The notes under the pieces were generated by a model. The model made no database searches. It was not told the origin of the DNA and worked only from the letters and a program-made list of their open reading frames with translations. Position numbers and translations under genes: made by a program. DNA of 64,000 nucleotides, from contig JAHCVI010000001.1 in assembly GCA_019096155.1 (NCBI GenBank), forward strand, positions 372,001-436,000, in the 5' to 3' direction. This document shows positions 32,771 to 44,733 of this stretch, one piece after another. Position 1 is the stretch's first letter. The number at the start of each line of letters is the position of its first letter. Source of the DNA: Staphylotrichum longicolle (lineage: Eukaryota; Ascomycota; Sordariomycetes; Sordariales; Chaetomiaceae).

Positions 32771-34696
32771 TCACGTCCACTCACTCCAATGAAGCCCGTC
32801 CCGCCGATAAACCGACCCCTCCGTCTCAAACTGCGGCCCCTCGGCATCAATCAGCAGCCCGTCCGCGCAACGCTCAAAGCGGACCTTCTTCTGCTGCTTG
32901 ACGTAAAAGTCATCAAAGCGCTGGTTGAGCGCGTCCTTGAGGCTCTTGACGTTGCCCGCCGGGTGCAGCGCGCTCCAGGGCTCGACGCACGTCTCGTGCT
33001 TGCACGACTTGAGGACGAAGAGCAGCGCGTCGAGGCGCGCCACCATGGCGTCGAAGGGGCGGCCCAGGAGGGTCTTGGGGGCTTTGGCGGCGGGGTGGAG
33101 GAGGTTGGTCATTTGGTAGGGGTCCGTCTGGTTTGTTTCTTAGCAGTCGGTTCAAGGGGGGGTAAACGAGGGAAAAAGGGGGAAAAGGGGGTCAAGGGGT
33201 TGGAAGGGTTCATTTGGGACTCACCTTCATGTCGTACAGCTCGTGCTCGTTGTTGCACCAGACAGAATAGTAAAAGTTGTAGTCGTTCTTCTTGACATCA
33301 ATGATGCGCAGCGACTTGTAGGTGTTGTTCAGAATGGTGGCGGGTTCGTCAGGGCGAAACACGATGCCGCCCTCGGTCAGGGCCTTGCCCCAGAACTCGA
33401 CGGTGACGTGCTCGTGGAGGTTGTTGATGGCCTTCTTCTGGTCGGGTTTGGTCAGCGGAATGGCGGCACCGTCAAAGTCGTCGCGCAGCGGCATGCCGGC
33501 CAGCTGCATGATGGTCGGGGCCAAGTCGACGTGGGCAGTGACGACGTCAGACACGGCACCCTGGGGCACGCCGGGCCCGCGGATAATCAGCGGCACGTTG
33601 ATGTCCTCCTCGTAGCCACACATCTTGCCGGGTTGCATTCGGTGTTGGCCGATGTGGAAGCCGTTGTCGCTGGAGTAGATGATGTAAGTATTGTCCAGCA
33701 GCTTCGCCGCCTCAAGACGCTTCATCACATCGTCGACCAGCTCGTCCACCGACTGCAGGGCACGGAGGCGTTGACGGTAGTAATGGTCGTTGTACTCGAC
33801 GTTCTCGTCGCCCTGCTTGTGCAGGCCGCGCACCCAACTCGCCCCTGACTCGACGTCCGGATTGAAGCTGGGCGTACGGGGGACCTTGGCGTTGGGGAAG
33901 AGGTTGGCGTGCTTCTCAAGGGGAACAGGGGGGCCCCAGATACGCTCTCCGTTTTTGCCGCCCGTGATATCGGAGTGCGGCGCTATGGGAGCGATACCGA
34001 TAAAGAAAGGCTTGTCCTTGTTGGAGATTGCGTCGTCAAGGAAGCCAAGAGCCTTTTGCGAGATGACCTCCATCGTATTGACGCCTTCGTACGCGACGGG
34101 AGGGTCACGATTGCGCTGGTACCGCGGGGCCATGTAGGTGTACGTGTACGGGTCGAGCAGGAAGTCGGACCCGGTCCAGCCAGCAGGGAACGGCTTGTTG
34201 TAGGTGTCCAGCGAGTGCGAGTTGAAGAGCTTGCCGGTGTAGTAGGTGTCGTACCCGGCCTCCTGCAGCCATACAGGGAGCCAGGCCTCGTTGAGACCCT
34301 GGCTGACGAACTTGGGGTAGCCACCTATTTGTTTGTCAGTCCTCCTCTCTCTCGTGTGGAAGTTCAAAGCAATAAGCGTAGTCAGCAGGGGCACTTCAAC
34401 TTACCCCACGGTGGGTTTACGTCGGTGACATTGGTATTGTGAGCGAGCTTGCCAGTCCAGAGCGTGACTCTCGACGGGCAGCACAGCGCTGTGGTGCAGT
34501 AGTGCCGCTTGTAGAAAGTGCCCTTGTCGGTGAGGTGCTTCTTGACCAGGGGGAGGTAGTCCATCGACTGCAAGTGCAGGTCCTGGTCATCAGTCAAGAC
34601 GAACACAATGTTGGGCTTCTTGTTAGGGCTGGGCTGCTTGGCCAGGACAGCAGACAGCTGCAAGCCTGTGGCAAGAAGAGACCCGGTGAACCGCAT
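32771..34696 (-). CDS. Secreted arylsulfatase
   Basis: Three exons, 34405-34696, 33225-34324, 32771-33127, introns 33128-33224 and 34325-34404, in phase; 582 residues. A signal peptide (about residues 1-19) precedes the sulfatase core: NIVFVLTDDQD (metal-binding Asp36, Asp37), and ALCCPSRVTLWTGKLAHNTN with the C-x-P-S-R signature whose first Cys (72) is converted to formylglycine in this family. Further landmarks: YYTGKLFNSHS, APIAPHSDI, IIYSSDNGFHIGQHRM. It resembles the fungal arylsulfatase of Neurospora, which releases sulfate during sulfur limitation. No cofactor gene is adjacent. A TATAAAA lies about 107-113 nt upstream of the ATG. Confidence 0.92.
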
Positions 34697-35858
34697 GGTG
34701 GGCTTGAGTGGCTGCCCTTTGTTGGGCGCTGGAAGATGGTGAAGTAGACTTGGACCACACCATAGTCACCATCATCAGTCTTCTCCTGATCGTGGCTCTT
34801 TCTTTTATATCCTTTTTCAACGTCGCCATCCCCACTGCTTCTAAGTTCTGAGTTCCTCCCTTCCCGCCTAGCGCTTCTTCCCCATGGGGTTGACCTCGGC
34901 GCCAAGGACCATGGTAACAGGGGGGACCTGAGCATCTCCAACTTAAGCATTTCGTGTTGACTTTGTTTCTCCCCGGCAATTGAGTCGGCAGCAGCCCAAC
35001 GGCCAAGAATTGCCCCTTCTCTGGGAACCGGCGAATACCGGCCCCGCACCAGAAATGCCGTGCAGTGCGCTGTCACTTCCCCGGATTTCCAGCAAGGAAG
35101 ACGCATGCTTGGCCCTTCCATGGATGGGGCTGTAACTGAAAACGTAATAGCGGCTGGGGCTTGCTGGAGTAAGTTGGAGCACAGGTGCGGAGAGGGTTGC
35201 CCGGGTGGGTTAGCTCAAGTCATAGCGATCGGCGCCGACATCGCGAGTAAAGACGAAGTAGGTCTCTAGGTCACGACTGCCGTAAAAAACGGCGATGGAC
35301 CGGATCTGCGCGCGGCTCAAGAGCCGGTTAGCAGAAGCCGGCGCTGATGAGCCTCTCCAGGTGGAGGTAGGATGCCCCGGACACTTGGAGATTGGAGATT
35401 TGGGGGTTGTTCGTGTTCAACTATGTTATTAACCTCGGCGAAACTCTCGTTTCGTTGACAAACCAATTGTCTCCTTGAAAAGATAGTTCGGCAGTCGCCA
35501 ATGACAAGAAGTGTCTGGCTTATTTTAGCGCCCACTGAGTAAGGTACATCTCGTCTCGACTGCTGAGCAATGGACGCATGCAATGTCCACCGACACAAGG
35601 CCTAAAGCGCCGTCACAACTCGCGGAGAACTCTCAGATCAGGTTCATAGAGTCATGTTTGTCGAAATCGCCGTTGCTGTGAAGCTTAGAGAAAGTTCCGC
35701 GCTCAAGAGACCAATCTAACAGTGCATGTGGCCATGGGCTTTCTTCAGTCCAATTTCAAATACTTGACAAGGTAGAAATTGTGTTTTCACCGCCCCGACA
35801 GCGTTTCCTCATGCTCCACGGGCTAAACGAGGCAGGGCCCGTCTTAGACCTGCCTGTG
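34697..35858 (+). other. Intergenic
   Basis: Contains the sulfatase promoter; no further gene recognised. Confidence 0.55.
34803..34809 (-). promoter_or_regulatory. TATA box of the arylsulfatase
   Basis: TATAAAA on the minus strand about 107-113 nt upstream of the ATG at 34696. Confidence 0.5.
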
Positions 35859-37254
35859 TTAATCCCCGTCCCCATCGCCCAGTCTCTCTTCAGACGACGT
35901 CTCATAGCCGCTCGTGTCATCATCATCTTCGCTCTCCTCTTGATCCGGCGTCCTCTCGTCCTCCTTCTCTGGGTTTCCAGCGTCCTCCTGTTCGTCACCT
36001 TTCTTTTCCTGTTTCTCCGTGCGTATAGCCTGCGGCTGGCCACAAAAGATTCTGCGTACAGAACGCTCTAGAAGGCCTCCAATCAAGGCCTTATTGTTCT
36101 CGTCGTCAACCAACATCTTCTGAATCAGTTCCACCTCCATCCTGTCCAGTTCCTGTCGCCGCTGCCAAATCTCTTGTAACCCTGCCGACGTGGTGTTTTC
36201 CAACATATTTTTGTTCAGCTCCATGGCTTGAATTTGAAGATTGACGTCACAGCGTATTTCGTCTAGCTGAGCAACCCGCAGATCGTCCTGAAGAGTGTGT
36301 GCCAGATCAACGGCTGCGTCAAGCAGCTGAGCGATTCCCCGAGCTGTCGTGGGCAGTCGATGAACGGCGGTGTGTCGTAGGTGTGAAACAGTGGTCAGCA
36401 TATTGCGTGCTTCCTGCGACGAAAAGTCTAGAGGAGTTGCCCGCACAGTGAGATTGCTTTTGCCCTTTCGGAAAAGTTTGGTCCACTTGGTCAGCTCTAC
36501 TGCTGTAGGGCACTCCCACTTTCTCTGCTCGAGGACCGATGGCATCGCGACAGTGGCGAAAGCAAAGCAGCACTCTTCCAAGATCTGCTGGGCAGTCGTA
36601 AGGATAACGTGTTGAGTCTGATACGGCAGGTGGGTTGGGTATAGTGAGGGCATTTCGTGCCTCAATGCAGATGCGTCGGTCGTTGTGCGGAATGCTGATT
36701 AAAAAGGGTCAGAATGCGATGCAAACTCGACTTGGGCAAGTGACTTACGTACCGGCTGGATTTTCGACTTGGTTTTCTCCGTTGACTAGATCGACAATCT
36801 CAAGCTGCTTCTCGGGCTCCTTGGGCTCCTCGGGCTCCTCGCGCTCATCGGGCTCATCGGGCTCGCTGTCCGGCGCGTCGTCCATATCTAGCCCTTCATC
36901 ATGGAGAAAGTTGATGCTGTCCAGGATCTCCTCCCTCGACTTGGCTGCCCTGTCTTCAGCTGCCTCGCGCTGGACGTCTAGGGGAGGAGAAGGGAGGAAA
37001 AGCTCAGGAAACTCGCGTTTTGCGATGGCCTCTGACTCAAAGAGGCGACTATCCCGCATAGACTGGAGAATCCTCGAGACCTGCTTCTGGCCAATGTCCT
37101 GGAGCAGTGGTCCGAGCGACCACCAGCTCGCATCGACAAGCTCCTTTACTCTTTTCTGCTTCCGCACCTCCTGTGAATCAAGCCCGCTGATGAGAGCGCG
37201 AAAGTGAATGTAGACTCGGCGCCTTTGGTCCGCTGATCCTTTCTTTTTGGACAT
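35859..37254 (-). CDS. Conserved acidic fungal protein, unknown function
   Basis: Two exons, 36753-37254 and 35859-36694, intron 36695-36752, giving 445 residues. Start at ATG 37254 (MSKKKGSADQRRRVYIHF). The N-terminal half has a conserved-looking block (RVKELVDASWWSLGPLLQD) and an acidic low-complexity linker rich in EPDEPDEREEPEEPKEPE. The second half is mostly helical with likely coiled coil (LQEIWQRRQELDRMEVELIQ) and ends in a second acidic tail. No signal peptide or membrane segment, so nuclear or cytosolic. I recognise no domain with a known function; similar proteins occur in sordariomycetes under unreliable names. Confidence 0.78.
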
Positions 37255-38462
37255 GGTGAGACGCAAAAACGACTGGGCGGCCTTTTTGCCCGAAATCACA
37301 ACAGGCCAGAAGAGAAAAACACCTGCCTGGTTGGTGTAGATTCGAGGCCATGTTCAAATGGGCTTCGGGGGCTATTTCAAGGCTCTGTCGTCCGGCTTGA
37401 TTCAGTTTCATACCTCATGTCGTTACCCCGCTCGAGCCCGGCGAAGACCACTCATCGTGGAACAAATGCCTAGGTAGGTATATTGCCTTTGTTGGTGCAT
37501 TCGCAGGCAGCTTGCAGGTGGCGCTCGCTCAGGCAGGTAGAATAACACATACATTACCCAGTTCTGGCGTGATATGCGCTTCGAGGAGCGCACTGAGAGA
37601 TGCCCCGGAACCGATTAATTGGCGCATGATCTTGAAATCCGCAGGCCGGCAAACTGTTGGCCCCTTATCTGATTGGCACATGCACACCACTGAGGCCTAC
37701 TGCAGCTGCAAACAGATCCGTTGGGCGAGGTCGTGTACATCGTGACCAATCGCCTTCCACGGGCTAACTCAACCGTGACTCCGGTATTGGCCGAGAAGCA
37801 GAAGTGCGGAAAAGAGGATTGGAACACGAGCTTAGGTGCTGATACCCGCGCGCGCCGCGCCGAAGCCAGAGCGGCAGGGGCTATGGCAAGTTGAGCATCT
37901 GACATCGGCGTCTTAGTAGCTGGTCAACTCTCTCATGTTTTGGGCAACAATGTGTGCGGCAGGTCTCTTATTCTGTGGAGGAGTCCAGCGAAGTTGGAAA
38001 GATAGGTACCTACCTTATTCGATGATCAAAGTGACGAGGATGTATCCAGAGGTGCGTGAGGTTGCGTTTAACTTCCTGCCGGGTTCATTCTGGGCCTTTG
38101 ATCAGATTGGGTTGTTTTCCATCCCCCTTTATAACCCTGCAGGTCTTCCAAGTTTCCAACCCAAACCGGCCTCTCGAGGATTTGGGGTGACGAGTCAAGC
38201 AGACCTTTCCTTCCCTTTCAAGACGAGAAAGGGCGGTCCAACACAGAAGAGGCTCTGCACAAACAGGACGCCATTCACGTGCACGAAGAGCTGGACCCCG
38301 CCCCTCAAAACCACAGAAAGCCTTGGGTAGAGCCTTGTGCTGAAGAGAGGTTGTTTGGCCGGCTCAAATGATCAATCACCTTTTTTCTCTGTTCCTCACC
38401 GGTGAGGGTGACATGATCATGCCGTGAGAAGCGGTTTGCTCCAGCAGAGCTAGCTCGGAGCC
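37255..38462 (+). other. Intergenic (divergent promoters)
   Basis: No gene recognised between the divergent minus- and plus-strand genes. Confidence 0.55.
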
Positions 38463-39962
38463 ATGGCTGATGTTCTCTCGCTTGTCGCGTCAATCATCCA
38501 GGTGGCAGCCTTCGGGCTGAAGCTCTCACGAACACTCCACGACTATGGAGAAGCCGTCGTTGGCGCGGAGAAACGGCTGGAGGGACTTGAAAAGGATATC
38601 GTCTTTACGTCCAAGATCATGTCTCGGCTCGGCTCCCACCTGAGAGACAGCCACGTCCAGGCGTTAGTGTCAGAACACACCATCCAGGTTGCCCAGGAGG
38701 GAGTGGATGAGTGCCACGCCATCTTTCAGGCCATGGAGAATGTGGTTGAGAAGATTCGAAAGAGCGGGAGCCTCGCCCGGTAGACCATTTATTTCAAGGA
38801 CACCAAGATCCAACTTTTGCGGTCCAACCTCGACCGGATGAAGGGGAACTTGAATCTCCTGTTGGGCGTCATCAACCACGGGACCCAGATAGCGGCAAAG
38901 TAAGCTCACTCCCAGAGGGTGTCCCTTGGCCCATCAAATGATTAGGAACCTGACACAAATAGGCGCCTCAACGATGAAGAGCTCGCAGCCCACCGTGCCA
39001 GAATTCGCGAGCTCCTGGTGGAGAAGGAGTACTACACGCAGCGGTACCTTGAGGAGAGGAGGAGGTATAACGAGCTCCTTGACAGAATCAACTCGAACAG
39101 TACGCTTGGACGCCGTCTGTTCTTCTCTGTAACGGACGACTCTCTCGTCCTTCTGGGGCAGGCGTCGATGATGGGGAATGAAGGCGATCCAATCCCAGAA
39201 GCCGAGAGCTCGAGAGACGCCGCAAGAAGAAGATGGAATGGAGACCTTCTGCTAATGGAAGCCATGCCGGCCAACGGTGGTTCCACCCCTGAGCTTGGGA
39301 GTCCGACCGCTGGGCGAACAACAAGCCCCAGAGAGGCCGCCGAACGAACACGACACCTACCCTGAGCGTCAGGTGATGCTCAATCCAGGCCCAGATCCTC
39401 CACATCTAGGGCTCAGCCTGAAACACCCACCGCACAGCCACAGGCTACGGCAGCAGACATCGCCATAGGAGCCCTAGCTGATTCTTCCCCACCTCCCTCG
39501 GAGCCTTCAAGCATCACCGCTCCCCTCCGTCGAATCCGAAAACGCGACAGAGCCGCAAGACTCACCAAGGACGTGGCCAAAGGCGTGGGCACCGCCGTCT
39601 CTATCGCCGTCTACATCGCCCTCTTCCCTGTGGTGACTCCCATCCGCTTCATCAGGCGAAGGAAAGCAGAATGCCGGGCCCTGGAAACTTCCAGTTCCAG
39701 GAAAATACGTATTTGGCTGTCGGGAGGGCAGGTGACGCCACACCCCCGGGCATCCGCAGACCTCGCCGAGGCACCGTCTGCAGCTGAATCCGACGATGAA
39801 TCGGCTGCCTCACCACCCATGCAGGAATACATCTATGATTCGCGGGACCTCCGGGGAGAGCTGCCATCGCCAGTGGAGCTAGCGGCGGACTGTTACAGTC
39901 CTGAGATAGCGGTTACGGAGCGCTTGCTAAACACGGAGCCAGGCTGGGTGGGCATAATATAG
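38463..39962 (+). pseudogene. STAND-type N-terminal-domain gene with two in-frame stops
   Basis: One reading frame, joined by a GT-AG intron at 38900-38962, runs from ATG 38463 to 39962. The N-terminus (MADVLSLVASIIQVAAFGLK, then KRLEGLEKDIVFTSKIMSRL) is the fungal N-terminal domain of STAND/NLR proteins. Then come a coiled region (ELLVEKEYYTQRYLEERRRY), a low-complexity linker and a predicted transmembrane helix (GVGTAVSIAVYIALFPVV). There is no NACHT domain. The frame is cut by TAG at 38781-38783 and TGA at 39363-39365, although protein-like sequence (TIYFKDTKIQLLRSNLDRM; RRIRKRDRAARLTK) continues past both. Either a young pseudogene or a gene needing stop recoding. Confidence 0.7.
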
Positions 39963-40294
39963 GGCCGGAAGAGTCATTGGGCGTATGGTAGGAAGAGGTT
40001 GGTTCCATAGTACAGCTAGCAGTGGTGGTGGTTGGGTGGTTCTGTGGATGTCGCACACACTGGCAGTATCTCTAAGCTGCGTACCCCGTGTTGTTGGGTT
40101 TGCGTTCATTGGTCAAGCCCCGAAGCAAACGCATTGCGTCTAGACATCTCCATGATGACGGTGAAGCCAACTGGGGAGTCCCGTCCGAATGACACATTGC
40201 AGCCCCTGAGAACGCCCTCCCCCACGAGCCCAAAGGCAGCAGAGGCAAGATGATGATAACAGCATGTTAATAAATGCCGATTGCCGCCAGATTC
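39963..40294 (+). other. Intergenic
   Basis: Convergent 3' flanks; nothing recognised. Confidence 0.65.
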
Positions 40295-41650
40295 TTACGG
40301 CCACAGAGAGTCATACATAAACAGCCAGTCCTCCCAGTACTGCTCATACTTGCCAACCAGCCAACTCCTTCCATCCCCATCCCCTCCGATCTTCCACGGT
40401 CGCGTGTACAGACCTTCCGCCTGGAGATGCCTCTTCCCAGCAACATTCATGCTGAACGAGCTCGGGCTGACACCCAAGAAATAATCACACTCCAGCAGCA
40501 CGACAAAGTCCACAAGACCCTGCTGATCCCACGTCAGCGCCTCCAGCGCCGCCAGGTCCTCAGGGTGGCTCTTCAGCAGCTCATGCTTCGTGACGACCGC
40601 CATGCCGTGCCGCTCCGCCGCGGCGACCGTCAGCTTGCGCGCCTCGGTCTTGTTGCCCGTCGCGAGGTACGCCGCCCTGAAGTCCATGGCGCCGGCCCGC
40701 TCCAGGTAGGCGCCGCTCTGCTCGTCAAACTTGGGCCACCGGCTGAGCGCGTCGTTCTCCGTCCGCAGGTGCAGGCCCGCAAACGCACGGGAGCCGCCGC
40801 GCTGGAGGGCGAACTGCCGCATGTAGCCCGCGGCTCGCTGGCCCAGGGCCAAGATGTCCTGCCGGAAGCGCAGGAGGCCGCCGTAGGTGGCGACGAACTC
40901 GGGCCCGTCGCGGAAGACGGGCCAGTCCCACTGGACGCCCCAGTTGAAGCGGATGATGCGCGGGTGCTGGAGGCTCGGGGGCGGCAGGTGGAGCTCGTCG
41001 GCCGTCGTGGCGATGTGGGTTGCGAAAGCTTTGCCGAACAGGCCGGTGTGCTTGTTGAGCTCTCGTTGGTCGCAGCCGCCTCGCCTGCCAAAGTTGCGGG
41101 GCGTGATCTTCTCGGCCTTGAAGGGCACCGGGGCGTGCGGGATGTCGTTGGTGGAGTCGTAGAGCGTGAACTGCGGGCAGGCGGCCTGCAGGCTCTGGCG
41201 GAAGTGGTCCTCGTCGAAGAAGTAGTCGAAGCCTTGCTGGCCGAGCTGCAGGTTGGAGAGGTCTTTCTCGGAGCGGGTGCTGATGCGCGGGAGAACGAGG
41301 CCCGCGGCGCCTGCCTCGATGGCGTACCGGACGCACGTGAGGATGTAGTTGCGGATGTTGCCAATGCCGCCCGAGTTGTTGTCGCAGACAAAGACAATCC
41401 CAGAGGTCCAAGCCGTGGTCTCCTTGCACACCCTCTCAAGGGGCCAGCTGATGAAGGGCGAGTCGGCCTTGGAGAGGTCGACGGCCTGCTGTGTAGAGCT
41501 GAGCCTGGGATTCGAGCCGCCTTCACCGTACAGACACATCTTTGGGAGTCGGCAGACCCAGATGGTGACCAGACTGATCAAGCAGACGGTGAGCAAGAGC
41601 CCGCGAGGGCGCGCCACGGGGCCCGAAGCGCCGGGGAGGTGACGCCCCAT
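40295..41650 (-). CDS. O-fucosyltransferase-like type II membrane glycosyltransferase
   Basis: A single exon of 451 residues. A short cytosolic N-terminus and one transmembrane helix (LLLTVCLISLVTIWVC) give type II topology, as for Golgi glycosyltransferases. The lumenal domain shows DNNSGGIGNIRNYILTCVRY, a Gly-rich donor-site-like opening; GLHLRTENDA, equivalent to the HxR region of GDP-fucose O-fucosyltransferase folds; and LLECDYFLGVSPSSFSMNV near the C-terminus, typical of nucleotide-sugar-binding ends in this fold. It is probably a Golgi enzyme; the donor sugar in fungi is not established. The long plus-strand frame over the same interval is a composition shadow. Confidence 0.75.
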   Translation of the reverse strand: MGRHLPGASGPVARPRGLLLTVCLISLVTIWVCRLPKMCLYGEGGSNPRLSSTQQAVDLSKADSPFISWPLERVCKETTAWTSGIVFVCDNNSGGIGNIRNYILTCVRYAIEAGAAGLVLPRISTRSEKDLSNLQLGQQGFDYFFDEDHFRQSLQAACPQFTLYDSTNDIPHAPVPFKAEKITPRNFGRRGGCDQRELNKHTGLFGKAFATHIATTADELHLPPPSLQHPRIIRFNWGVQWDWPVFRDGPEFVATYGGLLRFRQDILALGQRAAGYMRQFALQRGGSRAFAGLHLRTENDALSRWPKFDEQSGAYLERAGAMDFRAAYLATGNKTEARKLTVAAAERHGMAVVTKHELLKSHPEDLAALEALTWDQQGLVDFVVLLECDYFLGVSPSSFSMNVAGKRHLQAEGLYTRPWKIGGDGDGRSWLVGKYEQYWEDWLFMYDSLWP

Positions 41651-42454
41651 CGTTCACGATGAGTCCCGTACCACTTGCGTTGTAAGGGTTCGGGGGCGGT
41701 TCACATGACAGAGCTGCGACTTGTCATTCACCAAGCACTGGCAAATGTGAAAGTGAGGTGTAGTGTGTCCCGCCCGAAGTGCTGCGCACCGTGTCCCGAA
41801 TCCCAATTTGACGATTTCATCCTCGGAACCACCACTCCGAGACGCCCATTTGGCTGAACGCCGGTCCGGTTCGTACCACAGGTTCCGTTTGTAGACACAT
41901 GGGCTACAGTGTTTCTCGGATAATCGCCGCGCAACAAAGATATGGTGATGAGATTGGGCGGCTCTGGCGATGGATGGTGTTGGACGTTCGTTGCAACAGG
42001 CTGACTGAGGACCTTGAGGGCTGACCAAGGGTCTTCGAAGCCTCTGATGCTTTTCTCAAATGAAACACGGGTTGGGGTTAGGGTGATCTCAGGGAGGCTC
42101 CTTGGACCGCAAGAACACGTCGAGGCGCTGACTGAACGTTATCTCAACTCATTGACCAGCATCGACCAAGTTGCAGTTACCCGTAATCAGTTTCGAGACA
42201 GAGAATGCAGTTTTTGGCACCAACCCATCAGAAACAGGCAACCATCCCGCTTCTTCACAAAAGGCTGTCTACAAAAGCTACCTGTAACCCTGAGCACTGA
42301 TACGGAGCCAGCCCCGCAGTGCGGGGTGATAAGAGGGACCCACTAAAAAGTTGCCAATCCACAAAATTTTGACCCGAATTTTGCGACCGAGTCCGCCATC
42401 ACCAGACCAAATTCAGTTGTTCGACACCGTACCCACGTCGACACAAGGATAACA
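41651..42454 (+). other. Intergenic (shared divergent promoter)
   Basis: 800 nt between divergent genes; no gene recognised. Confidence 0.6.
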
Positions 42455-43949
42455 ATGGCGAAGCGCACAGCAGAAGAAGAGAATGCCGCCGGCCCGCTCA
42501 AGGCCGGCGAGCGTCCCGACGCCATGGACGTCGACGAGAAGCCCAACGAGATGGGCGAGTTCGAAGACGAGTTCGAGGACGAGTTCGAGAGCGAGGACGA
42601 GATCATCGAGGCCGGTGTCGACGGGCGGCCAGATGCCGAGCGGGAGGCCGAGGAGGCCATGGACGTCGACGCCGCCGCCCCGGCCACCTTTATCGTCGGC
42701 AGGACAAAGCTCGAACCCGGCCAGACCCTCTCCCCCGACCCGACGACATACCGCATGCTGCACAACCTGAGCACACCATGGCCGTGCCTGTCCTTCGACA
42801 TCATCCGCGATGGTCTGGGTGACAACCGCAGCGTATATCCCGCGACCATGTACACCGTGTCCGGCACACAAGCAGAGAGCGCCAAGGCCAGCGACAACTC
42901 CCTGCTGGTCATGAAGTTTAGCGGTCTCAGCAAGATGTCTGGCGGCGACGGCGACGAATCCAGCGACGACGAAGACGAGGACGAGGATGCCGAGCCCATT
43001 CTCGAACACAAGGCCATCCCGCTCAACACCACCACCAACCGGATACGAGCCCACACCACGCCCTCCCAAGACCCCTCCAAGCCCTCCACAACCCTCACCG
43101 CGACCATGACCGAGTCGACCAACGTCTTCATCCACGACATCACCCCCCACCTCGCCTCCTTCACAACCCCGGTACCGTCATCACACGCAACAAAACAAGC
43201 CCCTTTGCACTATCCGTGCCCACAAGTCAGAAGGGTACGGCATCGACTGGTCGCCGCTGCACCCAGCAGGAAAGCTTCTGACGGGCGACAACGACGGCCT
43301 GATCTACATGACAACACGGACCGACGGCGGCGGCTTCGTCACCGACCAACGCCCGTTCCAGGGCCACACATCCAGCGTCGAGGAGATCCAGTGGAGCCCG
43401 TCCGAGGCCTCCGTCTTCGCCTCGGCCTCGAGCGACGGGACCATCCGGGTGTGGGATGTGCGCAGCAAGGCTCGCAAGCCCGCGCTGTCCATGCAGGTCA
43501 GCAATGTCGACGTGAACGTCATGTCGTGGTCGATGCAGACGACGCATCTGCTCGCGTCCGGCGACGACGCGGGTGTGTGGGGTGTTTGGGATCTGCGCCA
43601 GTGGAAGCCGAGCGCGGGCGGGAACGCGGCGTCCGCGCTCCAGCGGCCGAGCCCCATCGCGAGCTTCAACTTCCACAAGGAGCAGATCACGAGCGTGGAG
43701 TGGCACCCGACCGACGACAGTATCGTGGCTGTGTCGGCAGGCGATAACACGGTTACGCTGTGGGATCTGGCGGTCGAGTTGGACGACGAGGAGAGCAAGG
43801 ACACTGCGGGCGTGCAGGATGTGCCTCCGCAGTTGCTGTTTGTGCACTACCAGAGCCAAGCCAAGGAGGTGCACTGGCATCCGCAGATACCGGGCACCCT
43901 GGTGGCAACAGGCGAGAACTTTAGCGTCTTTAGGACCATCAGCGTATAG
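42455..43949 (+). CDS. rrb1: Ribosome assembly WD40 protein Rrb1 (GRWD1)
   Basis: The acidic N-terminus (EFEDEFEDEFESEDEIIEAG) and the CAF1-type block TYRMLHNLSTPWPCLSFDII identify Rrb1/GRWD1, the chaperone that escorts ribosomal protein L3 into early 60S assembly in the nucleus. WD repeats follow: IRAHKSEGYGIDWSP, QGHTSSVEEIQWSPSEASVF, GTIRVWDVRS, QITSVEWHPTDDSIVAVSAG, NTVTLWDLAVELDDEESKD, QAKEVHWHPQIPGTLV. No introns. Between about 43168 and 43215 the frame slips twice, each time consistent with one missing C in a run of C, so the product appears broken. Because Rrb1 is essential in yeast, sequence error is the likelier reading. Confidence 0.88.
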
Positions 43950-43980
43950 ACGGAGGAGATGTGGAATGCAAAGGAAGGGG

Positions 43981-44166
43981 CACTCCGCTATTCAATGTCT
44001 CATGAATATCACGACAGCCTTTGAGCACAAGATCCTTTTCATTTTTATGGCTCGACACTTCTCACTGACGGTGGGACTCCGCTTTTAATTGTCATGAATA
44101 TCACGACAGCCTTTGAGCACAAGATCCTTCTCACTTTTATGGCGTAACACATATCACTGACGGTAC
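43981..44166 (+). repeat. Tandem duplication, unit about 93 nt
   Basis: The segment beginning ACTCCGCT and containing TCATGAATATCACGACAGCC occurs at 43981-44074 and again at 44075-44166, with about ten differences. It lies in the 3' flank of rrb1. Confidence 0.9.
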
Positions 44167-44733
44167 CAGCACACTTCAGCAAGTCCAGGTCATCATCCAA
44201 CCGTGATTCCATTGCCCCTTTATATCTCCCCTTCCTCTCTCGACAACCAACCACCCCTCCTTGTGAATACCATTCCTGCTCCCGACACCTCCCAGTACCT
44301 CCCAATGCCTCCCAGGCCCCCTCTTTAACCAACCAACCCAACCCCAACATCAACTCCCATCCCTTCCATGAACCCAACTAGACCGGCTTTCAAAACCAAA
44401 TCCTTTCTTTCCCTAACCACGACCTTGTTCATCACCCAACCACGCGCATAACATATGACCACAACGAACCACAATCGCACACATCCAGAACCAAATCCAG
44501 ACACACAAACCCAAGCCAAAAAACGCAACCCTAACCAGGGGGTACACTAGCCCGTCATCCAAACTGAACAACCCAGCTTGAAACCTCCGAACGGAAAACG
44601 AAGTAAAACGCTATCCAGACGGTGTGCTATCGATATGCCTCGACAGGGTGTATTGAGATGCGGAGATAGAAAGATGCGCTTGGTTGCTTGTTTGCACTGG
44701 TTTCGTTGCCCTTGAAAAAAGGATGGAACAGAT

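Noticed and set aside
40274..41662. 462-codon open frame opposite the O-fucosyltransferase-like gene
   Set aside because: It is a mirror of GC-rich third positions; its composition is not protein-like, while the minus strand shows family motifs.
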